Below are positions 33,286 to 43,263 of a stretch of 64,000 nucleotides of DNA, in pieces. The stretch is from NCBI RefSeq assembly GCF_000516985.1, contig NW_006917099.1:124001-188000 (forward strand), read 5' to 3'. Each line of letters starts with the position of its first letter. Within the stretch, counting starts at the first letter, position 1. This DNA is from Pestalotiopsis fici W106-1 (Eukaryota > Ascomycota > Sordariomycetes > Amphisphaeriales > Sporocadaceae). Under the pieces are notes generated by a model. The model worked only from the letters and a program-made list of their open reading frames with translations. It did no database searches and had not been told where the DNA came from. The translations under genes were made by a program, and so were the position numbers.

Positions 33286-34429
33286 TTCTAATTTTTCTCC
33301 CTAATATAAACCGCTAAATCCGAAATTATAATTAGTATTTATAATATAGTTTAAAGCAATAATTAAAGCATTAATACCCTTAAATCCTCGTTTTTTTAAA
33401 TTATTACGGGCTATTAGCTATCCTAGCTAAAAAAAATAACCTAAAGCGACCCTTTAAATACCCAAATTAATACTTTAAACGCTAAAAAAGCTAAATTAAA
33501 CGCTTTAATAAAACTAAAATAGCGTAAACGGGCTATCGAAAAAAAGCGAACGGCTTTTGCACGCCTATATATGCTTATTAACGATTTTAAACCTATACTA
33601 AATTAAAATCTCCCTAAAACCTTAGCCTAATTTGCGTTAGCATTCCTAAATATAGCAAATTAAGCGAATACGATATTATAAAAGCACGCTAACGCTTTAG
33701 CTTTAATATATAAAAAGCATTTTTTTATAAAATTACGATTTTTTATATACGATTATTAATCCTAATTTAAATCGTAAACGGCGGTTTTTTACTCCGATAA
33801 TATTAAAATTACTTTCGCGGTATATTGCATAAAAAACGACCCTAAATACGATTAAATTCGGTATTATAAGCGTAAAATATATTTTAGTAATAATTATAAA
33901 TTTATATAAGAAAAATTTAAATAATTCCTTAAAAACAAAATATTAAACCTCGAGTTATAAGCTATTAAAATAATATAAGCATTTATAACCCTATTATAGC
34001 GAAAAAACGAAATTATAAATAAATTTATACGCCAATACGAAAATATAGAATTTAAAAAATATAATAATAAAAATAAAAAGCACCGTATATCGGATTTTAT
34101 AGGATAATTAACGCGGTTTATTAAAAACCAAATACTCCGCATAAAAATACTTAATATATATTAAAAGGCGATAATAGCGGCAAAAAGAATAAAATAATTA
34201 AAAAATAAAGACGCAAAAGCAATATAATCCAACTAAAAAAAACCTTTAAGCGAACCTTATCGCTTTTAACCCCCGGGAATCTATTAGAATTACGGAAATA
34301 AAAGGCACTAATAACATAAATATATTATTAAATTATTAAACTCGAATAATAAAAATAATAGTAATAATAAAGCAGCGTTAGCGAATTAAAAAAGCCTAAT
34401 TAATAAGGTAAATAAGCTACGAATAATTA

Positions 34430-37400
34430 TTTAAAAGTATTTTATATATAGGAAAAAAGGTTATATTTTTTTATATTATTTAAAAATACCGAATTAAAAA
34501 TACGGAAGCTATAATAATAAAAAATATTATATTTCGGCGTATTTAGATTAGATTTATAGGAAATATAATAAAAAAAGCTATAATTAAACGCGTTATTTAA
34601 ATGTATTTAGCGTAAATAGCGAGCCGCTAAAGGCCCGTTAAAGCTAAAAAAATAAATTAAAAAATCGAATATTAGCGGATATATATATTTAATTAGGAAA
34701 GCGGTTTTAACGCGTTCGGGCTTTAATTAATTTAAAAGCTAATAAAAATATAATTAATATAGCCGTTTTAAAAACGCTAAAAAAAGGCATAAAAATAATA
34801 AAAAAACCGGAGTTAATAAATATTAAAAAGCGGCCGTTAACGATAAAAAAAAAATATAAGCTTCGGTTAAAGGTTACGGATAATAACGGTATATCGGAGG
34901 ATTAGCGCTAACGTTTAATAGTAATAGATAGCACGCAGCCCTTTATAATCCTAAAATTACCTTGGCTAGAGGAAATAAACCCGATAATAGTTTAAGGAGC
35001 TAAATAGTAAAGGTTCCTTTTAAAAAAGGAATATTTATAAATATATAAGTCTTTAAGGGAAATTAAAAAAGCCCGAATCGCCGTAATAACGGTAATCTAT
35101 CCTACGCTAATAATAAATAAAAAAAAAATAAAAAAAAAAGGAGCGTATACCTACCGCGTATAGCATATTTTAGGATTTAATATCGAAAAAAGCAATAAAA
35201 CGATTACTTAATTACCTAAAATTAAAATACCGTATTAAGCTTAAAAAAGGCGCTAAGCCAATTTAGGGCCCGTTTTACCTATTATTACCGAAAAAGCTCG
35301 AAATATTACGCGTTTATTTAAAAAAAACGAAAGCTAAAAAGTGGATTAAACGGTCGTTTAGCCCTATAAGGTCATTTATTTTATTTATACTTAAAAAAAA
35401 AGGTAATTTACGGTTATACGTTAATTATAAAGCGCTAAATCGTATTATAATTAAAAATAAAGCACCGCTACCGCTGGTTAGCGAAATTTTGGATCGATTT
35501 AATATAGCTAAGGTATTTATAAAATTAGATTTAAAAAACGCTTATTATAAAATTAAAATACGCGTAAGAGATAAATAAAAAATTATTTTTCGGATTCGTT
35601 ACGGGTTATTCGAATATTAAGTAATACCCTTTAGCCTAGTTAATACCCTTATTATATTTTAGTTATATATTAATAAAGCTTTGCGAAAATTAGTAAATAT
35701 ATTTTATATCGTTTATTTTAATAATATATTAATTTATAATAACGATAAAGCCGCGTATAAAAAGCATATATAAGCCGTATTAAAACGGTTAAAAAAATAG
35801 AAATTATATTTAAATTATAAAAAATGCGAATTTTATATTAAAACGGTGCGGTTCCTAAAATTTATTATTAGCGAAGAAAATATTAGTATAAAGGAAAAAT
35901 ACGTCGCGGCTATATAAAATTAGCGTATACTAAATACCGTCCGCGAGATCCAAGAATTCCTAGGCTTTACCGGTTTTTATCGCCGGTTTATTAAAAGGTA
36001 TTTATAAATTACCGCTTTGCTAACGGATTTATTAAAAAGCGGTATTATAAATCGAATTATATTGCTAATTAATATAAAGGCGGCTTTTAAAATATTATAA
36101 ATATTTTTTATAATTATGCTATTATTATATTATTATAACGTAATTTTATTAATAAAGCTAGAAACGGATATATCCGTATTTGCGATTAGGGCCGTATTTA
36201 TATAATTTTATAACGGACGATAATACCTAATCGCGTTTAAATTTAAAAAGATATTACCGACCGAGATACGCTATAATATAAGTAATAAAAAGTTATTCGC
36301 GATTATTAACGCTTTAAAAAATTAGCGCTATTATTTTTAATATTTTTAATATTAATTCGTTATATTAATAAACTATTTAAACCTATAATATTAAAAAATT
36401 AAATAAAGGCTTAGCTTTAAATTATTACGCTAGCTTAACGAATTATCGGCGTTTAATCTACGAATCGAATATAGGCCCGGAATATAAAACCCCGCCGATA
36501 GGCTATTATAAAAAGCGGATTATAAGCTAACCAAGGAAACGGCAAAAAAAAAGCGTTTAATTACCAATTTTATAAATATAAATAAATATAAGCCAGCGGC
36601 TAAAATCCCGAGGAATAAACCGATAAAGGCTAAATTAGCTATATATTCGTTAAAAAGGCCGGAGCGATTATACGGAAATATTAATACGTTACCGGTATTT
36701 AATAAAAAACCGCGTTTTATAAATAAAAATTTAAATAAAGCGGGGCGGCTATATAAAAATATTAATACGCTACCGGTAATTACTATAAAGCCGTATTACG
36801 AAAGTACGGATTTAGCTAAGATCCCGAATTATAAATCGAGCATCCTACGGATCGCAACTATAAAAAAGCGGTCCGAAATAGCATTAAATAAACTAAAAGC
36901 GCCGATAACGACGTATTTACTAAATTTATAAATTAGGGACGCTTTTTATTAAAATAAAAAATAGCGTATAAAGCGTAAACGCAAATTTAAAGCTAAAAAA
37001 CGACTATAAGCGCGCGATAAAAGCGGCTTACTAAAGTTCCGAAAAAAGGTCTATATCCTAAAAAACGTAAAAACTAAAAGGAAGCTATTATAAGCTTTTT
37101 ATAATAGCTTTATAACGGGATATCTAAGCGTAATAAAAATTTTAAAATTTTTTTAAAAAAGCTATTTCTAAAAATCCCAACCTAAAAACGTAAAGGCTTA
37201 TATTAATATTTACGTAATCTGCTAAAAAATAAAAATAAAAATATACCGACTTTACGGTTTATTAAGATTGCTATTAATCGCGGTACGACCTTTTTAGGAA
37301 ATTTTAATAAATTTTATTATAAAATTACTTTAGTCGATAAATTTATTTATAAACCGTAATTATAATTTAATTTTAGTTATTATAAATTATTTTATAAAAT

Positions 37401-37700
37401 ATTCGCTTTATATAGCTATAATAACGCGGTTTATAGTAAGCGTATTAATAAATCTGCTATTCCGACACGTTATAGTGCCTTTCGGGATTTTAAAAGGCAT
37501 TATATTAAATTAAAGGAGTTTTTTTATTAATTATTTTTAAAACGGGCTTTACTATTATATATCTATTAAACGGCGTTTAAATACCGTTTTTCACCCGTAA
37601 ACGAATAAATAGATAAAACGGCAAAACCAAAATTTAAAATATTATATCCGAATATTTTATAATATAAAATAGGCGGATTAAGCGGAACGGCTATTAATAG
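34430..37700 (+). pseudogene. gag-pol remnants (zinc knuckle, PR, RT, RNase H, IN)
   Basis: Reading the plus strand through stops gives recognisable gypsy segments. A LPWLEEINP-like strand sits at the end of the protease/RT linker near 34960. In RT, LRLYVNYKALN appears near 35408 and KVFIKLDLKNAYYKI near 35510, followed by YFNNILIYNN where the catalytic aspartates should be and by EFLGFTGFYRRFI near 35950. RNase H shows ETDISVFAIRAVF near 36165. The integrase core is weaker. Every segment has stops, mostly TAA or TAG at former Gln or Trp codons, as RIP predicts. Boundaries are approximate. Confidence 0.8.
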
Positions 37701-38419
37701 CTTAATTTATATATAATAACGCGTAGTATTCCGTTATTAAGGCTATACCGGCTTTCCTATTATATAGCTTTAACCTTAAAATACTTACTAATATTAGCAT
37801 CCGAAATAAAATATAATCCTTAATAATAAAAAAGCAAATAGTAAAAATGCAAAAAAAATATAAAGCGCTATTAACGCTATTATAATTAATAAATAAAAGC
37901 TATATAAAATAATATAATAAAAAAAAATAAGATTTTTATAATTAATAAATAAATATTTTTATCCGCAAAAAATATTAAATAACGGCGCTTAAGCGCGAAA
38001 TTCGCAAATAAATACCTTAGTTTTTTCCGCGTAATAAAAGTTATCGGGAATTATAAATTAGCGTATAAATTAGATTTGCTAAAAAAATATAAAATTTATA
38101 ACGTTTTCCTAATATCCTTATTAAAGCCGTATTATAATAAAAAGGACCTAGCGCAAAAATAGCGGCTAAATATTAACGTTAAAATAAAACGGTTATAATA
38201 AATTAAATAAATATTAATATACCGGGGACCTAAAAATAAATATTAATATTTAATTTAATAAAAAAGATTTAATAAAAACGACAATATTTAAAAGCCGCGT
38301 AAAAGCTTTAAAAATATAGCGTTAATTAATAATTATAAATAAAATTTAAAAATATTACGAATTATAAAAAACGCAAAAGCTATTTAATAAAAATTTAAAT
38401 TTTAACTAAAATTAGCTAT

Positions 38420-39819
38420 AGGTTAATTTTACCCGCTAAACGCAAATAAGCCGTAAGCGCTATAATATTACTAATTTATACCTTTTTTTTTTACCCGCGC
38501 GTTAATATAGCGCTTTTATTTACCCGGGTTTTTTATATAATTACCTTTTATAAAAAAATTAACGCTTAATTAGCGTTAAAAAACCGCAAAAAATACGCTT
38601 TAAAAATAATAATAATACGATAAAAAGCATTTATAAATTTAGGCAAAAGCTTTAAAATAGCGCTAAAAGCGGTAAAATTAGGAAAAATAATAATATTTTT
38701 AGCGGCGACGGTATAGGTAAAAGCGCGATAAATAGCGTTAGCAAAATTATTAAAATGCGTAAGCGTAATAGCGTTATTAGGGTAAATAAATTAAATAATA
38801 TTTAAGGTAAATTAAAGCGGATCGATAATTTCTTTAAAAATTTATAAAACTAGGTTAGCGGCGCGGATAAAACGCGGGAAATAAAATAAAAATAAAAAAT
38901 TTATATTAATATAATTATAATTATTATCGGTATAATTAATATAACGGATACTAAAACCTAAAATAATTAATATAAATAGCGAACGCGCGGCGTTATAGCG
39001 ATTAACCGGTTTATTTAATATAATAATAACCGGGATTTTCGGTTATAAAATAAGCGATATAAGCATAATATTATTATTTAAAAGTATAATTAGCGCTATA
39101 AGGCTTTTTATTTTTTTTTTTAAAAATACGCGATTTTTTATTAGGAATAGGCGTAAAAGCGTCGCTATTGCCCCGTTTACGATTACCCCTTTTAAGCGGA
39201 AAAAAGGGTTTATTACCGGCGGCAATTTAGGTAAATATTTGCATACGATTAGCGCTAACGACGGATTAACAAATAAAAGGTATTTATTAAAAAAATAAAT
39301 AAATTATAAAACGCGGAAATTAAAATTATTAATAAAAACCGCAAAAGCGCCGTAAAAGCAGGCGTATAAAAAAAAAAAACGCAAATTTATAAAATCGGGG
39401 TTAAATTAACCGGAAAAAATAACGCGTATAAAATATTTACCGGAATAAATTAATAAATACGGAAATTAAAAGCTATTAATAATATACGCGCGCTATAATA
39501 AAAGTTAATAAAAAAGGCCTATTTATTAATAATAAAAATTATAATATTAAGGAAAAAAAAGGAAGCTTTAAATAAAAAAGGCTAAAAATAGCTATTTAAA
39601 GCTAATTCCGGCTATTATAAACGGCGATTATTAACTTACGCGGGCCGTAGCCCTATTTTTTACGGGCGGTAAACGCGGCGATTATTATCCTTATATTAAT
39701 AGCTATTACGAAGCCGCGCTTTATCGATAATTTTCTTATAAAATTAATAATACGGCTTTTACGGATTAATATTATAATAAAAAAACCCTTAAAAATAAGC
39801 GCTAGAAAAAAAAAAGCTA
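38420..39819. other. unexplained internal part of the retrotransposon, 3' of pol
   Basis: About 1.4 kb of RIP-mutated sequence lies between the end of readable pol/chromodomain-like sequence and the right LTR. No gypsy domain is expected or seen here on the plus strand. The longest open frame is on the minus strand (39225-39043, 60 codons). It could be an extra antisense gene or an older nested insertion; the decay is too strong to decide. A purine run just before the LTR (39805-39816) is the likely polypurine tract. Confidence 0.45.
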
Positions 39820-40064
39820 TATTAAGCACGATTTAATAATAAAACTATAATAAAAAATTAAATAATTAATTTAAAAAAAAGTTTTATAATTAAAAGCTTA
39901 GCTCCGGCGACGCCGGAGCTGTTTTAAAGCACCGGTAGCGCTTTAGGGATAAATAGCAAAATTATAATAAGTGATTTAAAAAATAGAAATCAGTCTTGAA
40001 TATATATAACCCCTATTATTACTATTATCTGGATCCTCCACTCTATTGCTATAAGGCCCTGACA
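39820..40064 (+). repeat. right LTR (245 bp)
   Basis: It has the same length as the left LTR. Its inner edge is mutated (TATTAAGCACG for TGTCAGGCACG) and its outer end is well kept (CCCTGACA). The GC-rich inverted repeat is unchanged at 39900-39920. Confidence 0.92.
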
Positions 40065-40069
40065 AGTCG
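40065..40069. other. target-site duplication AGTCG (right)
   Basis: It matches the AGTCG at 33036-33040 and directly abuts CCTGACA of the right LTR. Confidence 0.9.
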
Positions 40070-40336
40070 GCAAAGTATAACTGAACAGCACTCTTATCGG
40101 TGCTGTAATCGGCAGCACACTGTTTGGCCTGAGTGACAAAGTCGCTCTTGCAAAAGCAGCCGGTAAGGTCATCTACGCTGCAGCCAAGCGTATCTGCTGC
40201 GCTGGCCTCACAGGTCTTGACACAATCCTCCCTGTGAATTGTCAGTAAGGTGAATAAGTCTTTTGAGACAGTGTTCATACTCAGCAAAAGCCGGGGCCGT
40301 GAGAAGCAAAGCCGCAATAAGAGTGAAGTAGCGCAT

Positions 40337-41430
40337 TGTGGTATCGGCAAGACGGTTCCGTGATACAATGTTGAATAATGAGTAGAATAATGGTTATAAT
40401 TATCTGGCTCACAGCAAAGGATGAGCTGTTTATATACATTTCTGCAAGAAGAGAAATATCTTGGCATCCCGGTGCGAAGTCTTCGGGAATACCGTTGAGC
40501 ATTGTCAACAAAATGAAGCCGATGATCAAAACTTTCAGAGTCAAGTTCCTATACCGGATCATCGGGTACAAGCGAGTGGATATTGGTACCGAGCAATGGG
40601 CCAGCTCCATTCTGCAGTAAGCATATTTAAGGTTATTGGATCAGAAGTATGGAACGATTAAGAGGCACCAGCCGTGACTCACCTGCTCAACACGATTACA
40701 TTGCCTAATCTGGTCTTCTCGGTCCCGTGAAGCGGATACGCCGGGCCTGGCCCATCCTTGACGATCCGGCTTGGGTTGACTATTAGACCTTGCAGAGTGG
40801 ATGCTTCGCTTATTTTATCTTATCAGATCTTGTGAGGTGGACCATTCGCTCCAGTTATTGATCTTATCAGATCAGGCAAGGCGATGTGATGCCTCGGTTA
40901 TATTTGCTCTCTGTTGCGAGAATATTCGTCTGATTAGTGCGCAAGACCTGGAGCATTGACACATTCTCGCACCACTGTCGGCCGTCTCTCACAAAACTCG
41001 TAATTTTTATGTCAGGCCTCGGCGGCAGCATTTTAGAGGGGACCAAGGAGACTCTAGTCTGGAACAACCCTGTTCGACGAGACCTTGACCCGTGACGACA
41101 ATAACCACAAGATCAATCATCCTGCCTCTTGTGTGACGTTAAGGTTCCGCATCTTCTCTGGCAAGTTCATGGCCTGATCCGGTCTTCGCCCAAGGAGCAC
41201 CGGCTCACCCGGCATATTCTTACAAAGCCTTCAGATGTGGTGTTCATTTGTCCAGCCTAGGTGTTCCGACTCCGGCTTGTTGACAGACGGTCCTTCGATG
41301 AGCACAAGAAGTGGAGCAGTTTAATATTCCAGTATATAGCCTCGACGCGGCGTGGTGTCAGACCATGAGCAATATGCTGCGGTGCAATCTTCTGAAAACT
41401 TCAAAACACCCGTCTGCCAGTACCGCAGCC
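40337..41430. promoter_or_regulatory. shared upstream region of two divergent CFEM genes
   Basis: The split CFEM gene starts leftward at 40336 and the intact CFEM-like gene starts rightward at 41431. No gene is supported in between. Two iron-GATA-type sites lie inside it (listed separately). Confidence 0.6.
40817..40873. promoter_or_regulatory. two direct copies of ATCTTATCAGATC (ATCWGATAA-type iron GATA sites)
   Basis: The 13-base sequence occurs at 40817-40829 and again at 40861-40873. Each contains TTATCAGAT, the reverse complement of ATCTGATAA, which fits the ATCWGATAA consensus of the iron-sensing fungal GATA repressors (URBS1, SRE, SreA). The position between two CFEM genes makes iron control plausible. 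Confidence 0.6.
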
Positions 41431-42310
41431 ATGAAGTGGATAATCACAGCTACCCTCATCTTGAGTGTCTCATGGGCTGATGCGTATGTCATAACCTTTG
41501 CTGGTTGCCCCTCATGGCAAATGAAATATGGTTTCCTAACTTCCTATTACTGTAGCTTTTCGGAATGCATTCTCACCTGCCAGGATGCAGCTGCAAGCCG
41601 AGCTGGTTGTGATAGCAATTAGTAAGTCCTGTCGTTATGGCTGGCTCCCGATCCTACTAAAACAAGACCTAACAATTTGGTCAGTAACCAAACCTCGTGC
41701 TACTGCGGAGTCGACTTCCAGGTTGCAACCAAGAACTGCTTGTACGGTAGCGGTTGCTCGTCAGATATGCCAACCTTTTTCGACAACGTGGATCGCTTTT
41801 GTGGCAGCGGCCAGGACATTGTTCAATACAATGCAAGTGTCACTATTGCTAGCAAAACTCAAGGCTTAGGCTTCTGTGTACTGGACTGTCAATCGAAAGC
41901 CGGTCTATCTGAATGCTCAACCAGTGATTAGTAAGTATATTTATGCACTGAACATTCCATACTGAGCGGCGTACTGACAAACCTTGAAAAGTAACGCTAC
42001 TGCCTGTTACTGTGATAATTACAACTTCAGCAATGAAGTTCATCACTGCATTACGCAACAATGCTCTGACTTCATTGACATTTTTGGTGATTATCGCGTC
42101 AATGCTTGTAAGGGAGGCTTGACCGGGGCACAGAAAGCCGGGATTAGCGTGGGATCGATCGTCGGTGGCGTTGGAGTCGTTGTATTCATTGCGTACCTAT
42201 TCGCAAGATGGACTCGGCAGATTGCTATCGATAGAGCAGACTTGGAAGAAGCATCATGTCGACAAATGAAGGCAGCGGAAGTATCATGCTCGCAAATACG
42301 TCTTCCATGA
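41431..42310 (+). CDS. secreted/membrane protein with two CFEM-like cysteine-rich domains
   Basis: Exons are 41431-41621, 41685-41930 and 41992-42310, giving 251 residues. A signal peptide (KWIITATLILSVSWADA) is followed by two cysteine-rich modules. Each has a C-x3-C start, a short helix and an N-x-T-x-CYC motif followed by spaced cysteines, as in CFEM domains. A single membrane span (ISVGSIVGGVGVVVFIAYLFA) and a short basic/charged tail follow. Both introns are phase 2, interrupt a Tyr codon (TA|gtaagt) and lie just before the N-x-T-x-CYC motif, which marks an internal duplication. The start at 41431 was preferred over an upstream in-frame ATG (41311) because it puts the signal peptide at the N-terminus. 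It is likely a plasma-membrane protein with an outward CFEM part, perhaps in heme/iron capture or host/surface sensing. Confidence 0.82.
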
Positions 42311-43263
42311 GCTCGCAGATGCCAATGCAGGCAAAAGCCGCAGGAGGTTCTCTATTGCGTTTCTATTCCTTATTCCGTGTTCCCTTCGAACAAGTATGGG
42401 TAGTGTAGCATTCGCCAGGCGCAACGATTTTCAAGTGGAGTAGGACTGATCCAGCGGATTGGTTGCTGACGAAGGATTAAAAAATCGAGGCAACGATTAT
42501 CACTCGAAGGGTTCATTCGAATAGTACGTAGATCAATAAGACACTGCGAGACCTTCGGCAAGGGGGAATTTTGTGCAAAGTCTTCCGCAAAGTTTGCTCT
42601 TAGACGGCAATCACCAAATGTGTGATTAGAGTTCATAATTGCGATGCAGGGACTAGTAAGCTTATGAATATGTCCTGGCTAGCGCATCAACTTTCCAAGC
42701 ACGGCGCAATCGATGAATGTATTCATTTCGGTGGTTGGAATTCAAGTCCGTGCAAGCCATGAAACATGGTAAACCAAAATAACCTCATTAATTGCCATAA
42801 AGAGTTGACCGAGGTTATCACGTGTTGAAATGCAGCTTTTAGCTCGGTCTAACCTTATATCCGATATATCATAGTGGTCACACAAGCCTCACACAAAAGT
42901 CTGGTCTCACCTGAGCCGATGTGTGAAGGGGGGACTAAAGACGAGATCATCGAGGAAGCATCAAAAGATGTCTGAATTAATCTCTGGTCTACAAAGGAGA
43001 GGCGCTGAAGAGCGAACTATATACCTACCCACGCAGATGATCTGCGGTGGGTACTGACTACGTCAGTACGACATAAATTTGACCACAACTTCCTTGATGC
43101 CAAGTTGCAGCCTCAGCCTGCAACCCCAGATAAGCAAGTTATCATCTATAGCGTCTGTTCCTAGAGCTCCGTCTCCCTCCACTTTCCCATCAATGGACTT
43201 GACTTATGTCCTCCTGCACTTTTCAAAAGGTACGCTTGATTTGCTCCGGTCAGAAAGACCAGT
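42311..43263. other. intergenic region with one short dispersed element
   Basis: Apart from element copy B (42905-43073), nothing is recognised in this 950-bp stretch. Confidence 0.5.
42905..43073 (+). mobile_element. short dispersed element, copy B
   Basis: It starts TCTCACCTGAGCC and ends with the hairpin GTACTGAC/TAC/GTCAGTAC (43051-43069) plus GACA. It is close to copy C (53031-53194) and more distant from copy A. No target duplication is visible at its flanks, so it may have recombined or lost one end. Confidence 0.75.

Larger units (their letters stand above)
33041..40064 (+). mobile_element. complete Ty3/gypsy-type LTR retrotransposon, 7024 bp, heavily RIP-mutated
   Basis: The element is bounded by TGTCAGG and CCTGACA, has 245-bp LTRs at both ends and sits in an AGTCG duplication. 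The interior is extremely A+T-rich and TpA-rich, with stops in every frame on the coding strand. Remnants in gypsy order can still be followed: a zinc-knuckle-like gag end near 34440, a protease-like region near 34700-35020, reverse transcriptase near 35290-35990, RNase H near 36060-36340, and integrase near 37000-37700. RT before integrase places it in Ty3/gypsy. The catalytic YxDD box of RT reads YFNN. It cannot encode active enzymes. Confidence 0.93.
32542..40336 (-). pseudogene. tandem-CFEM cell-surface protein gene, split by an LTR retrotransposon
   Basis: On the minus strand the gene begins at 40336 with a clear signal peptide (RYFTLIAALLLTAPAFA). A 49-bp intron (40280-40232) follows, then CFEM domain 1. 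The coding sequence breaks at 40065 and resumes at 33035, where the last cysteine of domain 1, a linker, a full CFEM domain 2, a Ser/Thr-rich stretch and a hydrophobic tail (LLGVVSGLCAVAVVVG) typical of a GPI-anchor signal follow to the stop at 32542. Counting the 5-bp duplication once, the coding length is 717 bp (238 residues) with the frame intact, so the insertion alone disrupts it. Domain 2 has all eight cysteines. Domain 1 has lost one (Tyr codon at 40105-40107). CFEM proteins are fungal surface or secreted proteins, some of which bind heme. As it stands the gene should be non-functional. Confidence 0.88.

Noticed and set aside
33041..40064. A+T-rich block considered as a possible centromere fragment or mitochondrial insertion
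   Set aside because: The exact LTRs, target duplication and readable RT/RNase H order show a RIP-mutated retrotransposon.
42370..42636. Minus-strand open frame after the CFEM-like gene
   Set aside because: No domain and it lies in 3' flanking sequence.
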